64,000 bases of DNA from Melanocharis versteri (lineage: Eukaryota; Chordata; Aves; Passeriformes; Melanocharitidae), in assembly GCA_013397845.1 (NCBI GenBank), contig VZTG01000476.1, positions 529,009-593,008 on the forward strand, written 5' to 3'. The notes beneath the pieces are model-generated. The model was not told where the DNA came from. It saw only the letters and a program-made list of their open reading frames with translations, and ran no database searches. Of this stretch, positions 38,011 through 50,726 are shown in pieces. Each line of letters begins with the position of its first letter. Positions within the stretch are counted from its first letter, which is position 1. The position numbers were made by a program, and so were the translations under genes.

Positions 38011-39670
38011 ATAGGGAGTGGAGTAAAACTTCAGAGGCCCTGAATTAGTTGTGCAAGAGCCAAATGGATTCCTTGGAGTTTGATATGATATCACTGAGAC
38101 AGGCACCGCTGGTTTTGTTTAGTGATGGATGCTAAATGATCATCAAGCCAAAATTTAAATAATCGTCTGCAAAGGAATAGTTTTCATTCACAATTTTGTC
38201 TCTAATTTAGCTAGAAGGACATGATGGTTCCCTTCAGGTCTCTTTAGGGGATCTGAGCTTTACTTAGAGAGTAGCTCTTGAGTTTGGTCTTCCAATTTCA
38301 ACAGAGAATTGCCCCATAGAGGCAGAAGGAAATGTTCCTTGTGGACGAGGATGTGGGGCAGAAGTGTGCACTTGTTTGGTGACTCTGGGGCAGTCCTGTG
38401 AGAGCTGCTTCATTCCCCTCCTTTCTCTACAGTTTGATTGTGGGATACATTAGCAGTGTATAAGATTCAGCAAACATTTGGAGAACAGCATTAGTGTGGG
38501 TTTCTTTTTCTGAGTAAAAACTCAAGAACAGTTTTCTTAAAATACCAATTATAAAATTCTTTGCTGGGTTACATTTTAGCAATGCCCACAGATACAGAAA
38601 TAATATATGCTTAAGGCAGGCACAGGAGGAAGATTTGTAATTCTTTGTAAGTCTCATCCTTCTGAATTCAGGCAGAGTTTTATGGAGAGCAAGCACAGAG
38701 GTAAAACTCCAGCCTGTTCTTCAACTCGGACTAACAACTTTTGCTCCTGCAAAAATGATTCACATTTTTAATCTGTTTGTTTGTGTCCTACACATTGAGG
38801 ACTTGTAGAAAAATAATTTGAGAAATTCTAGATAGGCAAATGAACCTCAAAGCAGTTATAGCACCTGAAAATTTATCACATGTAGGGATATTTTTCAGCT
38901 ATGGAAATAAATTATCATTAACCACAGTCGAGCACTTGCAGTTTTCTGCCATACAGGAACTTCGTTCTCCCCTCAGTCTGTGAGCTGATGTAGTGACAAG
39001 CTGCAGAGAGATGACAGATTTCGCTAAGGATTTGGAGTCTGAACACCTGTGCAGTGTCATGCATTTAAAAATAGAATGTGACAGCAAAACACATCAACCT
39101 TCTAATGTCCAAATGGAAACCACAGGCGTTTTTTCTTCAGCTTTTATCCAGAGAAATCACTTTCAATCATCACTGGCCAAGTGAAAATACAGAGCAAGGG
39201 TGTTTTGTTGTTGTCCAGAATAAACAGGAATAAATCCGAATGGTAAGCATAGGTGCACAGAAAATATTCAGTAATCCCCATTTCTTTCTCCTCGGTGCTA
39301 TTGTGCATCTCTGAGGGTGCAGGTTATCGATGGTCCAGAGCAATTTCTTCAGGAAACCTTTGGAGGCTGCCGACCAAAGCTGCTTTGCATACCTTGACTT
39401 CTATGTGACTCACTCAACTCTCCCATGAATGCATCAGAAAAAACAACCAACACATTATTTTTTTTTTTGTTTCCTATAATCTTCTCTCTGGGAGAAAAAG
39501 AAGCATTAACCAAGGGCAAAAAGATAAAAAGAGGCTTGCTTGATTGCCGGGTTAGATGTGTGCATTCTGCTCTCCTCTGGAGGAGCCTGCGTCACTGGCA
39601 GTGTTGGAAGGGAACATTTCTGCTGCCCATCTCCCTTAACAGTATCCTTGAAACGTTAATCAAATCGAAA

Positions 39671-39698
39671 GCACATAATCTTTTTTTTTTTTTTTTAA
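39671..39698. repeat. Poly(T) tract
   Basis: A simple T run in NXPH2 intron 1, starting just after an AATC, with no attached element recognised. Confidence 0.75.
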
Positions 39699-39729
39699 GC
39701 AGGGAACTAGGCTTCCCAGTCTGCCAGGC

Positions 39730-39771
39730 TGCTCTGCTCTGCTCTGCTCTAAGGTTGAACGTAAGGTTGAA
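39730..39771. repeat. (GCTCT)4 and AAGGTTGAAC duplication
   Basis: Four GCTCT units are followed at once by two copies of AAGGTTGAAC separated by GT. The two small tandem arrays lie side by side in intron 1. Confidence 0.85.
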
Positions 39772-40852
39772 CCATGGGCTGCCCAGGAACCCAATCCATC
39801 CCGTTTTTCCCATTACACAGTGCTAGCCTTTCAGCAAGTGCTTTTTCTTCAGCAAAACCTTTGTTTTCAGAGATCAGATGTTTTTTCATCTTGGGTACAG
39901 TAATTTTGAGAAGTGGTTTTGGCCTCTTGTCCATTGCAATCCTATTAACTGTGTTTAAAAGGACATTTATTCAGTGTTTTGGGACAAGATTTTTATGTGA
40001 TTGTATGACAGGGAATTAAAGAGTGTCCATATTTAGCTCTTCTGTGCTCTCATTTATGGATGAGAAAGACAGAAATCTACTTTAAACTCAGACAAGAATT
40101 AGCATTTTGGATGACAAAAGCTATCACACATGAATGGGTTGCTTCTTAAAATCAACGAAATAAATTAGACTCCCTGTTTAGGAGCATCTGGCACCCTTAG
40201 AACCTAGTTCATATAATGATGTCTCTGTTTGTTAAAAAGAATTATGTAACAATATGGTTGATTTATTTCAAGATGATTGGCTTAGCAACTTAATTGGACT
40301 ATGCAGTATACCAGAGCACAAAAAAAAAATAAATTTAATTAGCCCATTTGTTTGTGGATGACTGCAAGCACTGCGCGTCAGGGTCGGCTCCTTTAGAGGT
40401 GAGCAGCCATTTGATCCTGTGAGGAACCAAACCTTGTCAGCTTCCAGGGAAACCGTGCTCCCACCCAGGGAACAACAGCACCACGCTGCTGTTCAGGTGT
40501 TGTCAAAGCCCACAGAAACCTTCCCTTGAATCCGAGGAGTGCTCCGTGACTCCTGGCAGGCACAGGAGCCTTCCTGGAGAAACAGCAAGGCAAAAATGTG
40601 CCTTGAAGAATAAAACTCGTTTTCTCCCTCTGTGGCCTCTCTTTTCCCTTGAGCTGACATTCCACCTTCCAGCTCCCAAATACTATTAACATCCCATAAA
40701 ATTAGCATGCTGGATCTGGGCTTTATATTCATCCTGGTGCTAAGTTTTATGTCCTCTGTTTCCAGGATGGCTACTCATACATGAGAAACATGCATTTGCA
40801 ACACAATTTGACTCCTTCGTGAGGTCATCACCTCTTGGCTGAGACAGAACAG

Positions 40853-40945
40853 TACTATTACTATTTTTATTGTTGTTGTTATTATTATTATTATTATTGT
40901 AATTATGTTTATTATTTCTGTTATTATAATAATAAGAAGAATAAA
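40853..40945. repeat. (ATT)n trinucleotide microsatellite
   Basis: An impure array of about 90 bases of ATT/GTT/ATA triplets in intron 1, with a core of seven or so uninterrupted TTA units near 40880-40900. Confidence 0.9.
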
Positions 40946-43900
40946 CCTCTCAATACCATAAGAGTAACATTTATTGTAATGTGTTCAAATTACTTAATAT
41001 CCAAGTAGTATTTTCAGAATAGCACTTGGCAGTGGTTCAAATAACTTTTTCAAGATCTCTCCATTTTATTTCAGTTCCAGATGCAGCTTGCATCAGTCAA
41101 GAGACTGCTGACTTGTGGGCAAATTCCACTTAAGTGTTTATTAAGTTGTTTCTTTACTCTAATTTTACACCCATTTAAATAAAATTAGAGGGGTGGATGT
41201 TGATTTCTCTTGTGTTGTTAAGTTAAAATACTCTGTGTCCCACATGAGTTCTTTTTCCGTTTCTATAATTGAGCAGCAGACTCCCCACTTCTCTCCCACA
41301 CCACAAAGCACACAAAAAAAGAGAAAAAAACCTAAATTAAAATCAGAATAAGGATTTGACTTAAAACATAAAAGAAGAAATAGGGCTGAAACTCCATGCT
41401 TATCGCACCCTGTAGTTCCTAGATACAGCTGCACATCTGGTGTGTGAGATAATGTGCTGTTTAGAGACCATGGTAGAACACAGAAAATTGGAAACGAGTT
41501 TCAAGTCTTAACACTACATTCCTTCACTACTGGGAGCAAGTAAGGCCCTGCTTTTCACTCTTTTCGTAGGTTGTGTGATTTGATTCCCTCTGGTTTTTTG
41601 CTCTGTAAATAATACAGGCTCGAAGGAAAGCGGGAAGGGAATGGCTCTGTAAGAAGTATTTTGCGCAGAACAGCTGAGAAGGTTTTTTATCAATTCTCAG
41701 ACCATATACCAAAGTTTAATTGTAATATTAGCCACAGGATAAAAAAATAAGAGATGCTCAGTTGAGGCCACGGATGGAGTAATAAAAACAGCATGTATCT
41801 TGTTCATTCACTTATCACATGATATAAACCATTAAAGCCAAAGGCAGTGGCTTGCCATCCTCTGCAGCAGAGGATATTCTCTCAGGACTAGCTGGTGCTA
41901 CAATTCACTTCTGCCACAATCACACCTCTCAGTTCTTTGCATGTTCCTAGCCTGTAGCTGTCAGACAGGAGAAGTTAAACCTGCAGCCATTGTGCTTCCC
42001 TGTTACTTCCTACTGAAACTCGTGGGTGTCTGCATGGGTCTGACTTCTGGTAGAGAATACTTTCCTTGTACAGTCATGCAAAATGCAAGGCTTTTTTTAC
42101 AAAACAATGACCCAGGTGTCGTGCATTTAGCTTTGGACTTACAGGGAATCAAGTACACCTCTAAATGTAGAACATCAGACCTGATCTGACCTTTTAGTAC
42201 TTCCATACAGTGGTGGGAGCATCACAGCCTGGCTGCGAGGCCAGGGAGGTGGCATCCCACACCAGAGAGAGGAGCAAACCAGTAGCACAGTGACCCTTCC
42301 TCCCCCTCCAGTCTGTTTATCCCGTGTAGTGGCTGTGGAGATGGAGAAGGGCAGCCAAGTGGAGCATGTTGTTGGCACTCCAGAGAAGACATCTCTGAGT
42401 ATTGAGCAGCAATGAGCTGCACATCAAAAGTTTTTGGACATTTTGATCCATATTCAGCTGTCAGAATTTTTGCAGAATTTCGAGCAAAGTCGAACCAGAG
42501 CTTATCTTGTAAGACATACAACTTATCTGCACTAATAAGGTGTTGCACTTTGCTGGCTGGAAGGAGATCTGCTGAGATCCTTCTTTTCTGGAGCACGATT
42601 TGGAAATACTCACTCTGTTCAGTGAGGTAACATAATCAAGCTCCTTGTTCCCTGAAGGTAGGTGATAGCAATCCTTGTTTCTCACCGTGTGCAGCCATCC
42701 CGCTGTCCTCCACGCATGGCTTGTGGACAGGAGGAGCTGCTATGCCTCAAACAGAAACATTCCCAGCCTCAAACCCAGCTAAGAGGAAAAGGGAAACCAG
42801 ATTTATTTACCGGTTTCTGAGCCAAAATCTATAGCAGACTACCTTGCATATACTCTGGTGAATTTGATGGTCATGGCTGGTCCAGATTAGGTTTGCACCA
42901 GTGGGTGATCCAGGCACACAGGGAAGTGGCACAGGGCTGTGCTCCCTTTGTTCTTGTCCCTGCAGCATCACAGGCAGGTAGGACAGGCAAACAAGCCCTT
43001 CCTGAAATAGTTCATCACAAGAACTGGCACTTCTGTAGGTATCAGAAGCTGCGATGTAATTTGATGTAACAAGTTTATTGGCCTGATCATGGAAACTCAG
43101 AGACTTATAAAATCACATTTTTATTACTGATTCAGTCACGCACATACATATTTATAGCTTTGTAATTGATCACATAGGGCAACACATTAAATTTTAATAC
43201 AGGGAATTACTTCCTGTCCCTGTAGAACCACCTTTTGTATCCACAGGAGACAGTTTAAAACATTTACAGCGGAGTTGCTTTTATGTCTGTCACACACTTA
43301 TTACCAGCTTTGGTCTGGGCAGTTACATTTAGATTTGTTTCCTTCTTTGATCTCCACAATCTGTGGGAAAACACGCATTAGGAACAAGAAGGATTGCGTG
43401 ACTTTTGAAGCCTGGCATCACTTACACATCACCAGTTCCTGTAGCTTCTCTTTATCAGCTCGCATCTCACATCTCTTGTTCTAAAACCCTGCTCTTCCTA
43501 ACCCCTGAATGTCTGGGGTTTGAGATTACTCAGGGCACTTGTTAACACTCATTCCCAAACCTGTTCATGACCAGTGCTTAGGTTTCTTACACAGACTCAG
43601 AATTTGACAATTTAATGAAAAACACCTCACTTTGTCCTGTTCAGTCAGTGTGTGAATTAAGCAGTGACTATAAGTCTTATTAGCAATTTTGGAGCTTTCT
43701 GAACTGGCTTATTCAGCTTTTTAAATAGTAGTGACAACTGGCTACTGCAAATTGGTAATTTTCAGACTAAATCTTAAATTAGCAAAGTCTGTTTTGGAAG
43801 CAAATTCATTATTTGCCACGGAGGTCAAGACCGCAAAAAAGAATAGCCCCCAGAGAAATCTGAAAACCAAGGTGTGTAAGGAACACTTTGGTTTTGTTAC

Positions 43901-43949
43901 CCTGTGTGGTCAAGTCCTGGAGCAGGGAAAAGCCAAAGGGGTTGTTAGG

Positions 43950-44075
43950 GGAATGTGGATAGGAGTATCCATGGAACCTTCCTGGCTGAAGGTGTCCCTG
44001 CCCATGGCAGAGGGTTGCAACAAGATGATCTTTAAGGTCCCTTCCAACCCAAACCATTCTGTGATTCTATGATTA
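43950..44075 (+). mobile_element. CR1 LINE 3' end
   Basis: The avian CR1 3' tail is clear: AAGGTGTCCCTGCCCATGGC, GATGATCTTTAAGGTCCCTT, CCAACCCAAACCATTCTGTG, then the ATTCTATGATT terminal repeat. It is a short 5'-truncated copy in the sense direction of NXPH2 intron 1. Confidence 0.93.
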
Positions 44076-46411
44076 TCTAAACTTTTTTGGGGAAAAAAAA
44101 GTCTGTTGTAACTGAAGACAAGCCAACAGAGCTGAGATTTCTCACTGAGGGCTTATCTAAACTGACCTCAGGTTCAGGCCTTTGGGGGTTTTGCAGGTTT
44201 GGGATCCAGTTGGCTGGATCCACTGATACTTGCATTCCAGCTTGCATTATTTGTGCTAACACAGGGAAGACTTTTTCAGGTTATGCTTTTTTACAGCCTT
44301 TCCTGTAAAACACCCTTAGCGTGCCTCCAAAGAGAACACTTCCCCCTGCCCAGTTTCTAGGACTGTACATTTTCTGGGGTTTATGTTTCAGATACGTGTG
44401 CCTTAAAAGCAACATGCTAAAGTGCCATTCCCCTCACCCGCAGCCCCCATGGGTGATTTATCTGCTGTCAGGGCTTGTTTCACCAACTGCAAGCACCCTG
44501 CTAGTACTGTTCTTTTACACATCCTGGAAATGTTATTCTTTATATGCCAATTGGAATATATCAAATGCGTAGTGAAATGAGACCAAATTAACACTTGGGG
44601 TTATGTGCACTGTAATTCACAGTAAAAGAAAGATTGGAGGATGTAAAGATGTGTTGAATGTGCTCCCTTCTTGTTTGATACAGATGTGGAGCAAATAGGT
44701 TTGAAATTATATTTTTGCATGCAAATGACAGCAATTTGTATTAACTCCTATTGTGGTAGAATGTAACATTTTCATCTGATCTAAGCCTTTCTGTCTTCAG
44801 ATCCTCTTCCTGATCTTACAGTGCATTTACGAAGATCTTAGATATTAATTATCTTGGTAAATTCCTGCAAGGGAACAAACCAGGCACATGTTGTGACATT
44901 CTTCCAGGCGATCGAGGTGTCAGACTCATCTCCCTTTGTTAAACACAAGTCATGGATTTATTATAGCAGGGCTCTCTGATACCAACTTCTAATTAAGCCC
45001 TGTTAAAACTTACGTGGTGGCTGGATTTCAAATTTGAACCTTGTCATTTTCAAAGTGTCTTAAGCCTGTCATTTTGTTTTTTCCGAAAAGGAATTCTGAT
45101 TTTCCTATTCTTGGGGACATAAAAAATGGATGAATAAATTAAAAAGGATTAAAATTGGGCTTCAATAGGACCTTACAGTATGAAGTCACTGTTAGTACAC
45201 CATTATGAAGAACACAAAGGTTGCAGGCGTGGCTGGCTCCTACCAGGCAAAAGCTAATATTGTTTCACCTTAAAACTTAATAATCAGGCAGCCTCAGTCA
45301 ATGATTTTCTCTTCTTTTAGAGAGTAATTCATTTAGGAAAGCAGCATGCACGCATGTGTGTAGGCAGCAGTGAAATACCTCCAAGTGCCCCTGTGTGCTA
45401 CCTCATGCTAAGTGGTTTGAAAAGGAAAAAGAATTTTAATTTAATTTAGAAAACTGCTGTGGCCTTCCACGCATTCAGCGGGGAGGACACAAGCTGTGAG
45501 CAGGCGTGGGGACAGGCAGCTCCAGCACAGCCCCAGCTTCCACACTGGCTGCATGGTGGGGAGGAGGACAACTCTCAGCCTGGCCTTCATCCCAAACCTG
45601 TGCTGTGGTCTGGAGCAGGGAGGGGAAGGCAGTGAGAAAGGGCTTGCCCAGCAAGGGACAGGTTTTGGTGCAGTCCTGGTGCAGTGCTCACCCCCAGGCT
45701 TTTCCTGGGCCTCCATCTTATTGAACAGATGCCAGTGGAGCAGTGTGTGACCCTCACATCCCTGGGCTGCATTTCCAGAGCAGCCCTGGCCCCGTGGCTC
45801 GCCCTGCTGCAGCCTGATCCGCAACACACGGCGCTGCTTGAGCAGCAGTGGGTCCCCCTGTGCCTCTGTGTCAGTGCCAGTGCACCCTGCTCCTGCACTT
45901 CCCACGTGTTCCTGTCACAAAGCTGTTAAGCAGAAATATTTTTCTTAGGGAGATGCCACGAGTGCACCAAGCAGCTCCCAGAGCTCGGCTCTGACCACGC
46001 TGCTCAGGGTGCATTAGTGACAGCGCACGTGGGCAGCAGGATTTCCAGGAAGAAACATCATCCCCTAAGAAAACAACAAAAGTGTTCTCTGGAAGAGAGC
46101 TTTTAACCTGAGAGTATCAGTCAATCTCCCCTGTCCCTGCCCGGCTGATGGACTCTTTGATACATGCACACACTTCCTTCAAACAGCAGGAGGATTCAGG
46201 AGGAATTCACGAGTCACTGGATAGCCCCAGTTAACCGGTTCTTTAGCAGGAGCTGGCCCAGGAACTTGGGGTGACCACAGCTTTCCTGAGACGTCAGTGC
46301 CGAAAGCATTCAGGGCAGCTCTTTTCCACTGGGAGCTTTCCACCCTGAGCTCTGTGGTGACCCTGCCTGAGCCGAGAGTGGTGCCAGAAAAACACCTTTT
46401 AATGCTTTAAA
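44076..46411 (+). other. NXPH2 intron 1, GC-richer segment at 45.4-46.4 kb
   Basis: The part from 45440 to 45920 is richer in G+C and gives overlapping frames on both strands (154 codons on the minus strand) without stop bias or domain. I regard it as non-coding unique DNA or an unrecognised old repeat. Confidence 0.5.
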
Positions 46412-46465
46412 CAGAGCATTTCCTCCCTAACCCAGCTGAGGGTTAGGGAGGAAATGCACCCTCTG
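46412..46465. repeat. Near-perfect inverted repeat (18-bp stem, 6-base loop)
   Basis: GCATTTCCTCCCTAACCC (46416-46433) is followed after AGCTGA by its exact reverse complement GGGTTAGGGAGGAAATGC (46440-46457). Four more pairs (CAGA at 46412-46415 with TCTG at 46462-46465) can form across a 4-base bulge. It lies in NXPH2 intron 1, not in a recognised repeat. RNA from either strand would fold into a hairpin of about 54 bases. Confidence 0.9.
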
Positions 46466-47619
46466 ACAAGATGCACTAAACTGTGAAAGTTAAGGCAAAG
46501 TCCAGAAACCTGGGATTTGTTTCTGGTCACTCTCCCTGGCTACAGTTGTCTCCCATTAAAGGCAGTGGAATTTGGAAGCACACACACTGTTCTCCAGGAG
46601 TGGGGTCTTTATCTCCATCACGTCACTGGCAGGTTGTTAGAAAATGCAGCCTGCAGTGAAGCAACACAAAAATCTTATGCTTGATTTAAATAATGGCGCT
46701 CGTTGCCTATTAAAATGTAAGTTCTTGCTTCAAAAAAAGATTAATTAAAATGTACAAGAATGCAATTCAGTTACATTTAATGCTTCAGCCCAGTGCTCAC
46801 TTTTCATCACTCATTCCCAGAAGTAGTATTCAGGGAAGCACGGCATTCTCAGTTCTGCCATTAAAAGCACAAATGACTATCAAACCTGTTCTTTTCAAAA
46901 GCCTGGCTCAAGTATCACCATTGTTAGATTTTTCATAACATATTACTTTGGTCATTACTGTTTTGCAAGATAATTGTATCAGTGATCTAACTTTTGACAG
47001 GATCCAAAGTGGCTGAAAATAGTTCACTGCAGCACCTTTGTCTTTTAAAGGCCATTTGGGGCTTGTTATTTTAATCCTTGTGCAGCCTGATTTATCACTT
47101 CAAACATCTGTCAGCTGTGCTTTGTCTTGAAATTGATAGTGATAGTGTTACTGATTTTTCAAGAGCAGCTGGTAGAGGTTCATTAGTTAAGCTCTCAAAG
47201 GGAGTAGATAACTGTAATATTTTTCTTTGTTAATCATCTCTTACGTGTTGTAATAATACAGAGCTTGAAATCTGCTAGAAATGCACAGCTTCTCTCTGTT
47301 TCTAACTCGTCAGAAGCATCCTTTCATTCTTTTAATCTGGCTCGATTATTAAAACTCTCCTCTTCATAATGCAGTAAAAAATTGAATAATTGCATGAGTG
47401 GGAAGAGAGAAAAAACAGCCTTTGCTGTGTCGCATTTAGCACTGAGGGAGGTCATCGGGGTCTCAGAGTTCGCATCCAAACATGAAACAACTCCAGAGAG
47501 AAGATTAAGGGCTCTTCCATAATTGATTTTTAATTTAAACTTTACAAGGCATACAAAACCTCATGACAACTTCAGTAAAGTCAGGTTCATTTCTAACAGA
47601 TACAGCAGTTTTCTGCCCG
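46466..47619 (+). other. NXPH2 intron 1, AT-rich segment before CpG block
   Basis: Non-coding. The part from 47100 to 47480 is dense in homeodomain-like TAAT/ATTA sites and free of repeats, so it could be a conserved enhancer. This is a guess from composition only. Confidence 0.4.
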
Positions 47620-48000
47620 CGCACTTTCCCTGCCGCACAAAACAGCTTTCATGGCTAACTACCATTCTTAAAACATTTCCCCCCGCAGAAATCCTTGCCA
47701 GCCAGCCTGGAGCTGAGCACGGCGGTGACTCCTGCCCGGAGCTCCCGGGGACCTGAGCATCTGCGAAGGCTCCTGCAGCTGAGAGCGTACCGGCGCTAGC
47801 GCCAGATCCACCGGCAGCGCTCGCGCACAGATAATTACCGCTCGAAATTAGGGTTTTAATGAACTGATCCCGGCAAACGTAAAGCGAAATCTCCCAGGCA
47901 TTAGGGAAATAAGCAGGAGGGGAAATTATTAACTGTAAAGTTCAGCGGGCGGCTGGCCGGCAGGTGCCGGCTTGGCAGAGGGGCTGAGTGTTCCTGCTTC
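47620..48000. promoter_or_regulatory. CpG-rich block in intron 1 (candidate regulatory element)
   Basis: A stretch of about 380 bases is clearly richer in G+C and CG dinucleotides than the AT-rich intron around it. It contains a perfect 12-bp palindrome GGCGCTAGCGCC at 47792-47803. CpG-rich ends flank a more AT-rich core with homeodomain-type sites (ATAATTACC at 47833, TTATTAAC near 47929). It could be an internal promoter, an enhancer or an unmethylated intronic island. No TATA box or coding start was evident. Confidence 0.45.
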
Positions 48001-48054
48001 CCTTTGCGGGAAGAGGAGGCTGGGCTGGGGTTTGGTCCTGCAAGCTGCCGTGGT

Positions 48055-48147
48055 TTTTAGGGACAGGGTTTAGTGGGACTTGGCAGTGCTGGACAACGGT
48101 TGGACTCGATGGTCTTTACAGTCTTTTCCAACCTAAATGACTCCATG
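48055..48147 (+). mobile_element. CR1 LINE 3' end (different subfamily)
   Basis: This short tail reads GGTTGGACTCGATGGTCTTT then TTTTCCAACCTAAATGACTC. It belongs to the CR1 group whose tail ends CCAACCTAAATGATTCTATG rather than CCAACCCAAACCATTCTATG. It abuts the CpG-rich block of intron 1. Confidence 0.85.
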
Positions 48148-49370
48148 AGCTGCACCTGCAAGCAGCACAAGTTCAGTGTAGATTGAAAACACCTGGCGCA
48201 TCTCACAGGCTTTCCAGGTGAATTGGCTCATCTTCTAAATGTCTGCTAAAAATAACTCAATGCCAGATCTCCACCTTAAAAGCACATCTCAGTCTCATAA
48301 GACAATACATGTGTCCATACTACCACTGAAGCTCAGTGCAAAACAGATTGTGAGAATCGGCCTGAATTTCAAGAAAATGCACAGTGACTGAAAAAAACAC
48401 CTGAGAATCAGTGGGGGTTATTTGGTGCTAATATAATAATAATCATCATCTATGTTTCCTGTATCTACTGTATCTCAATTTGGTATTTTTATACAAGACT
48501 TTTTCAGACCCTTCACAGAAAGGTTTACATTTCTGTTACTTCCCCACCCTTCCAGAATGAATGTCTCAAATATAGTGAAGAACTAAAACTACTCAGTGAT
48601 ATCTAAGAAAAAATTTTTGAGTTGTTCCCCAGCACACATACAAATAACAGACCTAATTTTTACCTCAAAGATCTCTAATTTAGATTTAATGTGGGGGGAA
48701 AAAACCTCAAAGAGTTGAAGTCTTCAAGAAGAGAATTGGTGCACATTTTTTGGCAAGACACATTTCTCAGAACAAATTTTCTGTTCTCTCAGCAAAAAGG
48801 TAGATCAATTCAATGCATGGATATAATTTAAAAGCAATCTATGCTCTAAGCAATTTATCCAATTGCGGCTGGAGGGAACACTTCAGATAACCTAGAACTA
48901 CTTGCCAGGGTTGTGAAAAAGGCACATTTTTGAAATAGGAAATCTTTGCAGGGTTTATTTTTAATTTTCACTCTTTTCTTCTGCTGCTTCTTCCTCCCAG
49001 TTTTGTTTCTTTACTGAAGTGCTGTTTTAGTAAAATACTATTTTGCTTGCTTGCACAAATTGGAGAATTTTAAAGTGGTTGTTTTTTTTTTTCCTGTAAA
49101 ATATGATACTGAGTTTGAAGTATCAATTTTGTTTAAAAAATATGCAACGAAATCATGTCTGGAATTGAAAACTTCTCCCAGCATATCCCTTTTAAATTTG
49201 TATTTTTGTCTGTGGGTTATTTGGATGTTATCATCTCATATTCTCATTAAACTAAAGATTCCTACCTGTGCCTTCCCTGGCCTTTAGGTGGATGCAGGTG
49301 TAGGCAGAGGTCTTTCACTCTCGGGTGCTTTGAGGAGGAATGGCAAAGCCCCTTTCAGTGGTCCTGTCTG
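48148..49370 (+). other. NXPH2 intron 1, between CR1 copies
   Basis: AT-rich intronic sequence with short T and A runs. No gene or further element was recognised. Confidence 0.55.
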
Positions 49371-49949
49371 GCTGAACACAAGCCCAGGTGCGGCCAGGTG
49401 GCCAAGAAGGCCAGTGGCACGTGGCCCGTGCCAGGGATGGTGTGGCCAGCAGGACCAGGGCAGTGACTGTCCCCCTGGACTGGGCACAGCTGATGCCACA
49501 CCTCCAGCGCTGTGTCCAGTTCTGGGCCTCTCAGTGCAGGGAGGACAGTGAGGGGCTGGAGCGTGTCCAGGGAAGGGAACGGAGCTGGGGAAGAGTCTGG
49601 AGCACCAGGAGCAGCTCAGGGGGCTCAGCCTGGAGAGAAGGAGGCTCTGGGGGTCGGGCTCTGCTCCCAGGGAACCGGCAACAGAATGAGAGGACACGGT
49701 CTTAAGCCGCGCCACGGGAGGTTTAGGTTGGACATTAGGAGGAATTTCTTCACAGAAATGGTGATTGGACACTGGACTGGGCTGCCCAGGGAGGTGGTGG
49801 AGTTACCATGGAGGTGGTGGAGTTACCATCCTTGGAAGTGTTTAAAGAAACCTCAGTGCCGTGGTCTGGTTGAAATGGTGGTGTTCAGTCATAGGTTGTA
49901 CTCAATGATCCCAGAGGTCTTTTCCAATCTTAATGATTCAATGATTCTG
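49371..49949 (+). mobile_element. CR1 LINE, 3' portion with internal duplication
   Basis: This copy of about 580 bp includes the end of ORF2 and the 3' UTR, recognisable from CAGGTGGCCAAGAAGGCCAG, GCTGTGTCCAGTTCTGGGCC, GGCTGCCCAGGGAGGTGGTGG-like sequence and the tail CCAATCTTAATGATTCAATG. It carries an exact-looking 20-bp tandem duplication at 49791-49830 (GAGGTGGTGGAGTTACCAT). The long ORFs on both strands here are CR1-derived and not host genes. Confidence 0.92.
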
Positions 49950-50600
49950 TTTACAAGCTTAAAATGTAATGGGCTGCAAGGTTCAGTCATGAAGGCTTTC
50001 TTTTCTGCTGAAGCATCTTCTCATTGTAGTTTTAACTACACGAGGCAGGGTAAAATTGTTAAAATAATCCAGTTCTGTTAGTTATTAAACAGGGGATTTC
50101 TGACCACCTTAACTGAGTGAAAGAAAGTTGCAACAGCCTCTAAAACTTTCCAAATTGTAATCTCCCTAACTTGTCTGGGGGACTTTGAGAAGCCTGAATA
50201 CTCTGCCACTGTCCAGGTAGAGGTCAGCATCCCTGACTCCCAGCTCTGCAGTTTCCCCTCATAATGGAGATGTTTGCTGGATTTGGCACACTGAACCCCA
50301 GAGTCCCTCTTTATCATCCGGTTCAAAATGAGACAGAAATCAAGCAAGTGAACTCCGAATTTGTGGCTTAATTTCATCTTTGCACCAGAGTGTTTTAAAG
50401 AGTCAGTCATTGCCCCAGGAGAGAGAAAACCAGGCACAAGAACCTGGTAGTGTTTTTTTATTTACAGTTTAGCAAGGAGGAGGCTGTAGAACGTAGAAAG
50501 GCTTTTTGGGTGCCTGAGGAGTGAGGGCACCCTCAGCTACAAGGTTCAGCCTCTCTTCTGGATATTCACATCCCACCACCAGCTCAGTGCTCGGTGGATT

Positions 50601-50726
50601 ATAGAATCACAGAAGGGTTTGGGTTGGAAGGGATCCTAAAGCTCATCTCATTCCAGCCCCCTGCCATGGATGGGCAGGGACACCTTCCACCCGACCAGAT
50701 TGCTCCAACCACATCCAACTCAGCCT
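50601..50726 (-). mobile_element. CR1 LINE 3' end, reverse orientation
   Basis: Starts with ATAGAATCACAGAA, the reverse complement of the CR1 terminal repeat, and continues GGGTTGGAAGGGATCCTAAA, then CCCTGCCATGGATGGGCAGG and GACACCTTCCACCCGACCAG. It is a short truncated copy antisense to NXPH2. Confidence 0.92.

Larger units (their letters stand above)
38011..43949 (+). other. NXPH2 intron 1, middle part
   Basis: AT-rich intron with the listed simple repeats at 39.7 and 40.9 kb. The 124-codon minus-strand frame at 42222 has no recognisable domain. Confidence 0.55.

Noticed and set aside
45441..45905. 154-codon minus-strand ORF
   Set aside because: Overlaps long frames on the other strand in GC-rich DNA and has no domain, so coding is unlikely.
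49284..50081. ORFs of 162, 105 and 189 codons on both strands
   Set aside because: They sit on a CR1 3' region and its flanks, and the sequence matches the CR1 ORF2 end and 3' UTR rather than a host gene.
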